From Moniliophthora roreri (lineage: Eukaryota; Basidiomycota; Agaricomycetes; Agaricales; Marasmiaceae), in the NCBI GenBank assembly GCA_001466705.2, contig LATX02000005.1:1-64000 (forward strand): a stretch of 64,000 nt of DNA. Direction: 5' to 3'. The position numbers were made by a program, and so were the translations under genes. Under the pieces are notes generated by a model. It was not told the origin of the DNA. It ran no database searches and was given only the letters and a program-made list of their open reading frames with translations. Positions 21,631-32,067 of the stretch are shown in pieces (the stretch's first letter is position 1; each line of letters begins with the position of its first letter).

Positions 21631-23367
21631 TAATATGTCGAACCTAGAAAAGACCCACTTTTATTCATTTTACACTATTTCTGAATTGGAACACTTTAAT
21701 ATGACATGAGATAATGGGTAATAAGAACTAGAGTGAGCCCAGTCTGCTAGTCATTGCCTTAGAGAAGCTGTGGTACCTTAGAAGGTACAAAGAGCTATAT
21801 AATATGCTATACAGAGGTGTCTAAGCTGTACTTTCTGACCTATCTATGTATCAGATCCAAAGCAGATCACTCCCGAAACCTGTAGGGAATCTAACTATAG
21901 CCTAATGAATGCATTGGCTAGTTAACCAAGCTCTCAAAGTGCTATCAATGGGATTTTAACTTCTACTTTACTTTTCTATGACATCTGCAAAGTGCAAGCT
22001 GCAGTCAAACAGTACAGAGGTACTTAGAGGAGACATCAAAACAGAAAGATGACTTAGAACAGGAACAATCATAGAACGATCCTCCTCCGAAGTCAATATA
22101 CAGATCAGAGTCAAAGCAGGTGATCTCTTAATAAAGAATTCACTGGTGGCTAACCAATATGTGATAAGTGAAATAGGTATAAAGTCAGCTTGGAAAGACA
22201 GAAATCACTTCTGAAGGATATCCACTACCTACAGACAGATAGAATGAGCTATATGAAGAATATATAACACATAATAAGTTCTAAATAAGACTGAGCATGC
22301 ATTGTTGAAGGAGATAGGAACAGTAACAGTGTGTTCCAACCTTGGAAACTTTGGCATCTAGGCCTCTGCCAATGTGTGGATACTAGAAAAGGGGAATGTT
22401 GTAAAGAAACGGGATGGATACAGCCATCCGCTTGTAGATACCCAACTTAGAAAAGAGAAAATACAAATTATAGAGTCTTGAATGCCTGGAGGCGTAGATA
22501 CCCACGCAGATATGGTCAGATACCCTAGTGGCCAGACTCTGTGACATCCAAATAATCCCTCTTTTAGTATCTCAGTCACTCATTTGTCATTTCCTGAATT
22601 ATCAGACATTATTTATAATTTTCTGTAGATATATTCCTTGGACCATAATAAGGACAGCTAGATATTTGTACATACTCAAGTAACTCTGCCCTCTCTGATT
22701 GTGAATACATGACGAGTTTGTTTGGTGTATAAATTTGTGTGCCATTCCAGTTTTGCTTCCTCACTACAGGCCCTGGAGATTGGTCCTGAGTGACTCCAGA
22801 GAGATAGACATCTGATAGCGAACTTGCGTTGTAAGAGATTAAGAGTAACATCTTTAGTGCATTGTAGCACTTTTCTAAGAGAAACTTTACACCAAGAAGG
22901 AGCCTTGGGCACTTGGAGTGTGGCCTGTGTGTGTATCAGGTTGTGACACACTTAGAGTCTTAGCAAGGGGTGTGCCTGTGCTGAGCTCTTTGTAGAAATT
23001 GGTCTAGGACCTTTTCCAGTACACTGTGTGCTGTAGTTATCTTGAAGAAGTCTTGAACTCTGTAGGGTCAGACTATATCAGCTATCGAGTCTTTGTATGG
23101 GACTGTAGCTCTTGTGTTTGTGCTTTGTGCACTGTGTTCTTTGTGTTTTGTGTGTGTGTTTGTGATATAAACCATTTTAAAACCATATATACTCCTCTGG
23201 AGGTGAACACTTCAATAAGAGAGAATCAACCTAGCTAAGAGTTTTGTTGGCATTCTAAGTGCGGTAACTCTGATCACATCAATCCACACTTGCACAACAA
23301 ACTGAGTTAGACTTTTGGAGGTTATCTTTTTGGGTAGTTTTCCACTAGTCTTATTTTAGACAAATTA
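21631..23367 (+). repeat. E-type LTR, about 1.74 kb
   Basis: It begins TAATATGTCGAAC and ends GACAAATTA, as do the LTRs ending at 26589 and 55247. The edges could also be the canonical TGTC...GACA five or six bases inside. It carries a TG-rich stretch near 23135-23160. The preceding purine tract suggests a 3' LTR whose body is lost. Confidence 0.75.
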
Positions 23368-23589
23368 CTAGTCACTCCATTTCATTGATTGCCGGTCTAC
23401 ATGTTCCACTAATGTTTGTTCTTGTAGCCCATCTACCTCTTTGGCTCTCTCTGTGGCAGCCTTTGCTGCTGCTTTCCTCTGTTTGATTTCTCTGTTACTT
23501 TCTTGTTTCTTCCATTATGTGCTCCACCCTCTACTGACTCTCATATTGATTTTCTTTTGTTTTGTGGTTTTCTCGGACTTTTGCTCCCA
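23087..23589 (+). repeat. Inverted repeat, left arm
   Basis: The end of the E-type LTR plus about 220 bases beyond it recur in reverse complement at 24329-24822. The arms are separated by about 740 bases. The right arm begins at the n at 24328, so the arrangement may reflect how contigs were joined. Confidence 0.7.
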
Positions 23590-23763
23590 TCAAGAACTGT
23601 TGAATCAGCCTGTTCAACTCACTATTCTCATTTCCTATCCCATATATGATGCCGTCACATATGCTTCGGCTAGTTCTTCAGGGTGGAAGGAGGCATAGAT
23701 ACCCGCACAGATATGGTCGGATACCCTAGTGGCCAGACTCTGTGAGATCTGAATAATCCCTTG

Positions 23764-24327
23764 TGTTCACCTCCAGAGGAGTATATATGGTTTTAAAATG
23801 GTTTATATCACAAACACACACACAAAACACAAAGAACACGGTGCACAAAGCACAAACACAAGAGCTACAGTCCTGTACAAAGACCCAATAATATGTCAAA
23901 CCTAGAAAAGACTCATTTACACTATTTCTGAATCAGAACACTTTAATATGACATGAGATAACAGGTAATAAGGACTAGAGTGAGCCCAGTCTGCTAGTCA
24001 TTGCCTTAGAGAAGCGGTGGTACCTTAGAAAGTACGAAGTGCTATATAATACACTATACAGAGGTGTCTAAGCTGTACTTTCTAACCTATCTAAGTATCA
24101 GGATCTTAGTGCCAGTAGGATATAAAGCTTTGAGAATAGCATAAGTGACGGGAGAAACCTCCATAGTGGTAGGCTTGTCAGGTTGAGTAGAGGGAACATT
24201 CTTGGAAAGCTTGGTTTGAGCTGCACCAGCCATACAGAGAAGCGATAGGGGAGAAAGACAGAAATAAACTAGGCCACTGCCAATGTGCAGATACTAGAAA
24301 AGGGAAATACTCTCAAAAGACAGAACA
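23764..24327. repeat. Direct repeat of 24704-25267 ending at an n gap
   Basis: The offset is 940 bases with only a few differences (for example AAAATGG against AGAATGG near 23797/24737). It contains an inverted LTR fragment, the start of an E LTR and a fragment of cargo gene 1 (24101-24270). It ends exactly at the n at 24328, as expected for an overlapping contig left unmerged. Confidence 0.8.
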
Positions 24328-24328
24328 N

Positions 24329-24822
24329 GCAAAAGTCCGAGAAAACCACAAAACAAAAGAAAATCAATATGAGAGTCAGTAGAGGGTGGAGCACATAATG
24401 GAAGAAACAAGAAAGTAACAGAGAAATCAAACAGAGGAAAGCAGCAGCAAAGGCTGCCACAGAGAGAGCCAAAGAGGTAGATGGGCTACAAGAACAAACA
24501 TTAGTGGAACATGTAGACCGGCAATCAATGAAATGGAGTGACTAGTAATTTGTCTAAAATAAGACTAGTGGAAAACTACCCAAAAAGATAACCTCCAAAA
24601 GTCTAACTCTGTTTGTTGTGCAAGTGTGGATCAACATGATCAGAGTTACTGCACTTAGAATGCCAACAAAACTCTTAGCTATGTTGATTCTCTCTTATTG
24701 AAGTGTTCACCTCCAGAGGAGTATATATGGTTTTAGAATGGTTTATATCACAAACACACACACAAAACACAAAGAACACGGTGCACAAAGCACAAACACA
24801 AGAGCTACAGTCCTGTACAAAG
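24329..24822 (-). repeat. Inverted repeat, right arm
   Basis: Reverse complement of 23087-23589. Its inner part is an antisense E-type LTR 3' end. The 5' LTR of E begins a few bases later, so E appears to have landed in an older, inverted E LTR. Confidence 0.7.
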
Positions 24823-24828
24823 ACCCAA

Positions 24829-26589
24829 TAATATGTCAAACCTAGAAAAGACTCATTTACACTATTTCTGAATCAGAACACTTTAATATGACATGAGATA
24901 ACAGGTAATAAGGACTAGAGTGAGCCCAGTCTGCTAGTCATTGCCTTAGAGAAGCGGTGGTACCTTAGAAAGTACGAAGTGCTATATAATACACTATACA
25001 GAGGTGTCTAAGCTGTACTTTCTAACCTATATAAGTATCAGGATCTTAGTGCCAGTAGGATATAAAGCTTTGAGAATAGCATAAGTGACGGGAGAAACCT
25101 CCATAGTGGTAGGCTTGTCAGGTTGAGTAGAGGGAACATTCTTGGAAAGCTTGGTTTGAGCTGCACCAGCCATACAGAGAAGCGATAGGGGAGAAAGACA
25201 GAAATAAACTAGGCCACTGCCAATGTGCAGATACTAGAAAAGGGAAATACTCTCAAAAGACAGAACAGATACAGCCATCCACTCGTAGATACCCAATGTA
25301 GAAAAGAGAAAATACAAATTATAGAGTCTAGAGCACCTGGAGGCATAGATACCCACATGGATATGGTCGGATACCCTAGTGGCCAGACTCTGTGACATCC
25401 AAATATTCCCTCTTTTAGTATCTCAGTCACTCATTTATCATTTCCTGAATTATCAGACATTATTTATAATTTTCTGTAGATATATTCCTGGACCATATAT
25501 AAGGACAGCTAGATATTTGTACATGCTCAAGTAACTCTGCCCCCTCCGATTGTGAATACATGACAAGTTTGTTTGGTGTATAAATTTGTGTGCCATTCCA
25601 GTTTTGCTTCCTCACTACAGGCCCTGGAGATTGGTCCTGAGTGACTCCAGAGAGATAGAAATCTGATAATGAACTTGCGTCATAAGAGATAAGAGTAACA
25701 TCTTGAGTGCATTATAGCACTTTTCTAAGAGAAACTTTACACCAAGAAGGAGCCTTGGGCACTTGGAGTGTGGCCTGTGTGTGTATCAGGTTGTGACACA
25801 CTTAGAGTCTTAGCAAGGGGTGTGCCTGCACTGAGCTCTTTGTAGAAATTGGTCTAGGANTTAGTATCTCAGTCACTCATTTGTCATTTCCTGAATTATC
25901 AGACATTATTTCTAATTTTCTGTAGATATATTCTGTGGACTGTATATAAGGACAGCTAGATATGTGTATATACTCAAGTAACTCTGCCCCCTCTGATTGT
26001 GAATACATGATGAGTTTGTTAGTGTATAAATTTGTGTGCCATTCCAGTTTTGCTTCCTCACTTCAGGCCTTGGAGATTGGTCCTGAGTGACTCCAGAGAG
26101 ATAGACATCTGATAACGAACTTGCGTCATAAGAGATAAGAGTAACATCTTGAGTGTGTTATAGCACTTTTCTAAGCCTGCATTGAGCTCTTTGTAGAAAT
26201 TGGTCTAGGACCTTTTCCAGTACACTGTGTACTGTAGTTGTCTTAAAGAAGTCTTGAACTCCATAGGGTCAGACTATATTGGCTATCGAGTCTTTGTACA
26301 GAGCTGTAGCTCTTGTGTTTGTGCTTTGTGCACTGTGTTCTTTGTGTTTTGTGTGTGTGTGTTTGTGATATAAAAACCCTTTTTAAAACCCATATATACT
26401 CCTCTGGAGGTGAACACCTTGAAGTAGATTGCTTCAAATAAGAATGAATCAACCTAGCTAAGAGTTTTGTTGGCATTCTAAGTGTGGCAACTCTGATCAT
26501 GCCAATCTACACTTTCACAACAACCTGAGTTAGACTTTTGGAGGTTATCTTTTGGGTAGTTTTCCATTAGTCTTATCTTAGACAAATTA
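24829..26589 (+). repeat. 5' LTR of E, chimeric
   Basis: It begins TAATATGTCAAAC and ends GACAAATTA. Compared with the 3' LTR, roughly 500 bases of the left half are replaced by a 170-base antisense fragment of cargo gene 1 (25041-25210). The n at 25860 joins two overlapping versions: 25861 onward repeats 25414 onward with substitutions and a deletion of about 100 bases. Confidence 0.7.
25041..25210 (-). pseudogene. Fragment of cargo gene 1 inside the E LTR
   Basis: On the minus strand ATG at 25173 opens MAGAAQTKLSKNVPSTQPD and continues through TMEVSPVTYAILKALYP to a break near 25041. This equals the first 45 or so codons of exon 1 of cargo gene 1 (43402). The TATA box seen upstream of the full gene is not included. 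The same fragment occurs in the repeated copy at 24101-24270. Confidence 0.75.
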
Positions 26590-26607
26590 TCTGGAGCCTA
26601 CTGTGAG
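26590..26607 (+). other. Putative tRNA primer binding site of E
   Basis: TCTGGAGCCTACTGTGAG follows the LTR end. The TGG at 26592 allows pairing with a tRNA 3' CCA. The tRNA cannot be identified by eye. This differs from the self-priming chromoviruses in the window. Confidence 0.4.
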
Positions 26608-26774
26608 GGGTGGATCTAGAATACCAATTTAAGCTTTAAGCTATTGAGAAACAATCTTTTTGAGGAGTATATACTTCTTAGAAAACACATCCAGATAATT
26701 TTGACAAGTTTGAACTTCAACCTGTCATAAAAAGGATAGACTAATTGTCAGTAAGGCTCTATCTTAACTGCTAG

Positions 26775-29160
26775 TTGTCCATAATTAGCAAAAGAATTAG
26801 GGATTCAGAATTGTCAATGGTGTCTGAACCCGAAACACAGATTCCTGGTGCATTTCCACCTACTCCAGTAGCAGAAAGTTCATCAAGATCTAAAAAGCAG
26901 AAAGAATCAAAGAAAAAGACTGCTAGATTGAATCCAACAGCTCCAGTCAGAGCTACAAGATCAGCAACTGTGACAGGAGCTGTTTCGTTAACAGATCCAG
27001 TTGAATTCAATAGAAGTGGACTTGTTCATATTGATTCTCAAGCAAGTACTTCAATGACATCTACTAGAAGAAGTACTACCCCATCCACACCTGGTAGAAA
27101 CGTTATTACTGTTGCTACCTTAATTACAGACCAAAATGCTCAGTTATCTAGAGTAGAGGTCTTAGCTGAAGAATTTAACTTACTTCAAATATTTGAAGAT
27201 GAAGTAGAAACCAGACAAACCCAGAATAACAATGAAATGCTGGCTACAGGAAACACGCAACATTTCTGATGGGATGACCTACCGCAAGATCAGCTGGATA
27301 AGTTGGCAGAAGGAAATGTTAGAAAAATTCTGCATACAGTAAAGTCATTTAATGAAGATGAACCAGATACCTTACAAGCATGGCTTGATGATCTTCAAAT
27401 CCAATTTAAGATGGCTGGTTTGACAGAGGATGCCTCAAAGATCTATTCGGCAATGCAGAAGATGTCCTATAAACTACGCACAGAATTACAAGAGAGTAGT
27501 GAAGCTAAAGGCAACTCCTGGGAAGACTTTAAAAAGCTATTATTTAAGGTATTCCCTGATTCAGTGGATACAGACAATGGATTGATGGACAAATTGTACC
27601 AGATAGTGTTGCACAGTCAGTACATCAGATTTGGAGGACTGGAGAAACTAAAGAAGTACAATTGAGCATTCCTACTCAAAGTCAAAAAGCTTCTTAAGCC
27701 TCCAGCTCTCCTTTCAAACCATGCAGTGGTACAAACATATTTGAGCACCTTTGAATCCACATTCAAGATGCATGTTCAACAACAGATGGAGCTGTTCATG
27801 CTCAATAAGCTAGATAAGGGAAAAGAAGACCCTAGAAGACGACAAGATCCTTGGGAACTCAACGATGTCATTGAGCAGGCTGAGATAGTGATGTCAACCA
27901 ATTCGGAGAACATTTATTTCCTGAATTCACATCAGTCAGCAATTCCTGAGGAGATGCAACCTATTATACCAGGTATGGCCTTTTCTATGGGGATTCCTAT
28001 TTCTTTGACGAATGTGCAGGTGAAAGCAGCACAAGGACAAGCTCCTAGCCAGGTTGCAACACTGCCAGCCATAAAACAAGAAGAGACAGTACAATCACTG
28101 TTTCCTAAGAAAGAGGAACAGGATAGTGATATGTATAACTTGGGTGTAGCAGCAACCATAGATGCACACCAATGTACTATATGAGCACAGACTCAAGAAA
28201 TTGAGAACTTAAAAAGGCAAATGTCAAGCTTGCTAGGTGCTCTGGCAACCCAGAAACCTCTTAGCCAAGGGACACTGATGTTCACTATGAACCAGGATGT
28301 CTGAGGTAAANATTTAAGGAATTTCCTGATTCGGCAGATACGGACAATGGATCGACAGATAAATTGTACCAGATAGTGTTGCACAGTCAATACATTGGAT
28401 TTGGTGGACTAGAGAAGCTAAAGAAGTACAATCGAGCATTCTTGCTCGAAGTCAGAAAGCTTCTCAAACCTCCAGCTCTCCTTTCAAACCATACAGCAGT
28501 ACAAACATACCTGAGCACCTTTGAAACAATGTTCAAGATGCATGTTCAACAGCAGATGGAGCTGTTTACGCTCAATAAGCTAGATAAGGGAAAAGAAGAC
28601 CCTAGAAGACGACAAGATCCTTGGGAACTAAATGATGTCATCGAACAGGCTGAGATAGTAATGTCAACCAATTCGGAGAACATTTATTTCCTGAATTCAC
28701 ATCAGTTGGCAGTTCCTGAAGAAACACAACCCATTATACCAGGTATGGCCTTTTCTATAGGGGTTCTAAAAAAGAGGAACAGGATAGCGATATGTATAAT
28801 TTGGGTGTGGCAGTAACAATAGATGCACACCAATGTACGATATGAGCACAGACTCAAGAAATTGAGAACCTAAAAAGGCAAATGTCAAGCTTGCTAGGTG
28901 CTCTGGCAACCCAGAAACCTCTTAGCCAAGGGACACTGATGTTCACTATGAACCAGGATGTCTGAGGTAAACATGGACAGCCTATGATAGGAAGGGCTGT
29001 ACAGTCCACAAGTGCTGGACAAATTTGTTACTGGTGTGGCAAACAAGGCCACATGGTAAGAGAATGTCCATTGCACAAACAAATGGTTAATAATGGGTGG
29101 CTGGTTTGGAATGAATTGGCCAATCACTATATCTTAAAAGATAGAAAGCGACTACCAAAG
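26775..29160 (+). pseudogene. gag: gag of E
   Basis: One frame from ATG 26775 (MSIISKRIRDSEL), broken by TGA at 27267, 27663 and 28182. The N-terminus is Ser/Thr/Pro-rich; the middle (27303-28000) has a gag-like helical region (LQAWLDDLQIQFKMAG, EDFKKLLFKVFPDS). A CCHC knuckle (CYWCGKQGHMVREC) lies near 29025-29067. The gap at 28311 is followed by a second version of 27542-28310, and there the codon matching the TGA at 27663 is still CGA. So at least this stop is a C-to-T change. The n at 29162 ends the stretch. Confidence 0.78.
28312..28971 (+). repeat. gag: Second version of gag 27542-28310 after an n gap
   Basis: Directly repeats the preceding gag segment with a few percent substitutions and a deletion of about 100 bases near 28765. 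It is adjacent to n at 28311 and is most likely another allele or element copy placed in tandem by scaffolding. Confidence 0.8.
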
Positions 29161-29242
29161 CNCAACAACTAGCAGCAGCAATGTTACAACAGATGCAGCT
29201 AAATGCAGCTCAGACTGAGGTTACAAAAAACTGAGAAGCCTA

Positions 29243-29800
29243 GTGATGGGGACGGTAGCACACAATGCCAAAGCTACTAAAACAAAATCCCTTGAGGGTA
29301 AAGGCAAATCCTTAGAAATTTCTATTTCACCTTCTAGAGGTTTTGGTAAGTCCTTATATCGGGACCTAGAAAGTCTATTAAAAACAAATGCACAATTAAA
29401 GAAAGAAAAACCCAAAAACAAAGAAAAAGCTGAAGATAAGGCGAAAGAAACACATAGTGAAGAGATTCCTACACCTAATAAAGTGCTACCCCAAGATACC
29501 CGTCCGTTTGATAAAGTGAAGCCTATAGACAGGCCTCCAATACCTAAAAATCAAGCAATAGAAAAGGGGACGGCACATTTAGACAAACAAAAACACGGTG
29601 GGAAAGTTTCGGAAAGACCCATGAAGGACATTAGAAGTTCATCAGCTTTGGCCTCAATACCTGAGGAAGATACCTTAGAAACAACAAAGGCTCTGGAGGA
29701 TGCAGTTCTTGACAAGTACTTAGCATCTGAGGTTCCAGTACCTTTAGAGGTCTTAGCCAAGCTGTTGCTGACCTTCCGAAGAACAATGATAAGAAGATTA
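29243..29800 (+). pseudogene. E polyprotein linker between gag and protease
   Basis: Open for about 185 codons, rich in Lys, Glu and Pro (KKEKPKNKEKAEDKAK, RPFDKVKPIDRPP). This disordered segment sits downstream of the gag knuckle. The expected protease should follow but is lost at the n at 29801, after which chromovirus F begins. Confidence 0.6.
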
Positions 29801-29802
29801 NG

Positions 29803-30362
29803 AAGAACAACTTCAGGAGCTGAAACGAATTTGAGAAGAAACCATGAGTCTACTGGAACTTGCACGACAACGCATGATACGAAGAGAAAAGCAGAAGCTG
29901 GACACATTCAAAGAAGGACAAAAGGTATGGTTAGAAGCAAAGAACCTAGCCACGGGATACCCGTCAAAGAAGTTAGCCCCGAAACGAGAAGGACCATTCA
30001 AAATTCTTGAGGTCTTGGGACCAGTGATGTACAGGCTAGACCTACTGCATCAATGGAAGATCCACCCTGTTTTCCACACAGCCCTTCTGTCGCCGTTCAA
30101 AGAAACCGAGGCCCACGGACCGAGTTTCACAGAACCACCCCCAGATCTTATCAAAGGGTTTGAAGAATACGAGGTGGAAGCGATTATAGGACACAGACCA
30201 AAGAAACGGCCACAGGAGTTTTTGGTTATGTATACTGGGTATGACTCATCGCATAACCGATGGATTTGGATGGAAGGGATGGTGAATTGCCTAGACCTCC
30301 TCAAAGAATATATAAAAGGACATAAGCTGAAGCCGAAAGACCCCATTCCCACTTCAGAGTAA
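29803..30362 (+). pseudogene. pol: pol C-terminus of F: integrase tail and chromodomain
   Basis: The frame from 29844 is open to TAA 30360: MSLLELARQRMIRREK, a GPY/F-like module (KVWLEAKNL, HPVFHTALL) and a chromodomain at about 30160-30330 (EYEVEAIIGHRP, YTGYDSSHNRWI, LKEYIKGHK). It is truncated on the left by the gap. The pol stop is two bases before the ORF3 ATG. Confidence 0.85.
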
Positions 30363-30364
30363 CC

Positions 30365-31543
30365 ATGTCCAATGCAACCTCCGCCGCCTCTTCCTCTTCT
30401 GCTTCTAGCAGCCAGTCAGCCTGAGTCCCGAGCCCTGTTCCTACTGTGTCGGGGGAAGGACGATATGGAGAAAATATCACCTACCCGAACGGCCTCGAAC
30501 CCAACCCCTACCAACTGCTCCACCTCTTTAATTCCGAACAGTACGACGACCAGATCCAAGCTGCTGCTGATCAGCACAACCAACTGGAACCCTGTGTCAA
30601 AAGCCTGTTTTTCCTCAGGACCCAACGCAAGCTTTTCGAAAGAATCGTTGAAAGCTGCAGTCTTGAAATTGCAAACCAGGTGATGTACGCCTGTAATTAT
30701 CAGTTGGGACTTGAAGGTCCTATCACGGTACCGTCCACCTTTCCCTTCCACCCCCATTTGTCCATTCCTCCCTCTGCAGATCCCAGAGTGATGTCAGAAT
30801 ACCCTGATCCCCTCACCTTCAGCCTCCTCGACCGTCTCGGACGACAAACAGACGGGAACAGATATCCCCGTCCTGACCTCGACGACAATAGAAGTCTCAT
30901 CTCTAGACTCACCGACGAACCCATGGACAACGAAGCTGGACTCCCTGCCGCTCCCCATTCCTCTCCCAATCCCAACGATGCCCTCGTTTATCCTGACCCC
31001 ACTCCCAATCCCGACGTCAAATATAAGGTTGAGTCGATTGACTCCCTCACATCCTCCCAACCCGAGCCTCCGACTGCCACTGACCCCCGAAATCTTCAGA
31101 CGCCTGAAGCCACAGTTCCACCAGAGAGTGGAGCATATTCCCATGGTTGGAGGGGAGGTCGTTCTCGTGGAATCAGAGGACACGGTCGAGGACGAAGATC
31201 GGGAGAACCAAGCTCTCGAAAACGTTGAAGGCCAACCGATAATCAGCTTGAGAAGTCCAACTCCGGCCCCGACCCCAATGATGCAGCTCATCGACCGCGT
31301 CTCTGCCCTGTGTGCGGATTGGAGCGCCATTTCGCCAGACACTGCCCGCAGTACATGTGTCATAGATGCTTCAAGACTCAGCCTGGACATACATCTGGGC
31401 ACTGCCCTGACCAACGAAGGTCTGGCCGCATTGCGGGTCAAAGGTCTGATTCGGGCTTAGACTCTATGTCGGACGGTCACCGTTATGACGATGAACGAAA
31501 CTATAATGACGAACCCTACAACAATCTCGGAGGGGAATGTTGA
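30365..31543 (+). pseudogene. ORF3 of F: double zinc-knuckle protein
   Basis: The best-preserved ORF3 (392 codons), with only two TGA stops (30421, 31226). Residues 1-25 are Ser-rich; about 30-115 form the region shared with B and G (YQLLHLFNSEQYDDQI, KSLFFLRTQRKLFE, VESCSLEIANQV); about 120-250 are Pro/Asp-rich; then Gly/Arg-rich (GWRGGRSRGIRGHGRG). Two knuckles follow at 31304-31405: CPVCGLERHFARHC (C-x2-C-x4-H-x4-C) and CHRCFKTQPGHTSGHC (C-x2-C-x6-H-x4-C). It ends LGGEC. The ATG is two bases after the pol stop, which suggests reinitiation. RNA or DNA binding is inferred from the knuckles and RG motifs. Confidence 0.75.
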
Positions 31544-31544
31544 G

Positions 31545-31775
31545 ATGTTGGTCAAGGAGTATGATCAGGATGCCCAGTTGCTGTTTGTAAGGGTGGATCC
31601 AAAAAAGGTGAGATTGCTTTCGGTAGAGGAACGACAGGCCATGGGATGGCAGCCGCCTTCCGACCCATTGGCAACTCCGATGATGGAAGTTGAGGATGAG
31701 ATGCCGGAAATGGACGACAGGCCGGATATGTCGTATGATTACGATGCCAAACTGTATGGAGACGGAGAATCGTAG
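31545..31775 (+). CDS. ORF4 of F: small acidic protein
   Basis: The ATG at 31545 overlaps the context of the ORF3 stop (TGAGATG), a spacing typical of stop-start coupling. 76 residues, intact to TAG 31773. It contains VDPKKVRLLSVEE and ends YDYDAKLYGDGES, matching A and B. A conserved acidic tail, no known domain. Function unknown. Confidence 0.65.
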   Translation: MLVKEYDQDAQLLFVRVDPKKVRLLSVEERQAMGWQPPSDPLATPMMEVEDEMPEMDDRPDMSYDYDAKLYGDGES

Positions 31776-31793
31776 AAGTAGGCAGCCGGAGCT

Positions 31794-32066
31794 CGCCCCT
31801 TGTTGAGGGGCTAATGTTACAGACTTTTTCCTAGTAAACTCTCTTCTTTCGTCTTTACCCCTATGCTTCCCTTTTCCATTGGACTCGTACACATTCCCAG
31901 TTCCCACTTCCTTCTCTCACGTATGCTTCTCATTCCATCAGACCTCTCCACCTTCCGTGTCCCCATTTGCTTATCCCCTTGTACTTGTATTATTCATATC
32001 CCAATAGCTCGGGGAACCTTATGTAAACACCAAACTCTTTGCTTTCTATATGTAGTTAGCGTTACA
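31794..32066 (+). repeat. Polypurine tract and partial 3' LTR of F
   Basis: GAGGGGCTAA precedes TGTTACAG at 31815. The LTR then runs as CT-rich sequence to the n at 32067. After the first bases it does not match the LTR of B, so F is a separate subfamily. Confidence 0.75.
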
Positions 32067-32067
32067 N

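Larger units (their letters stand above)
29802..32066 (+). mobile_element. Chromovirus F, 3' part only
   Basis: Between n gaps at 29801 and 32067 lie an integrase C-terminus, chromodomain, ORF3, ORF4, polypurine tract and the first 252 bases of an LTR. It resembles B closely in order and sequence but has a different LTR. Since both edges are gaps within the coding region of E, F may be nested in E or merely misplaced there. Confidence 0.75.

Noticed and set aside
23130..23165. TG-repeat as Z-DNA or recombination signal
   Set aside because: Low-complexity tract present in every E-type LTR; nothing specific supports a function.
30365..31543. ORF3 as a retroviral-type envelope gene
   Set aside because: It is in the env position but has no signal peptide, membrane segment or cysteine pattern of an envelope protein; the conserved part is a pair of zinc knuckles.
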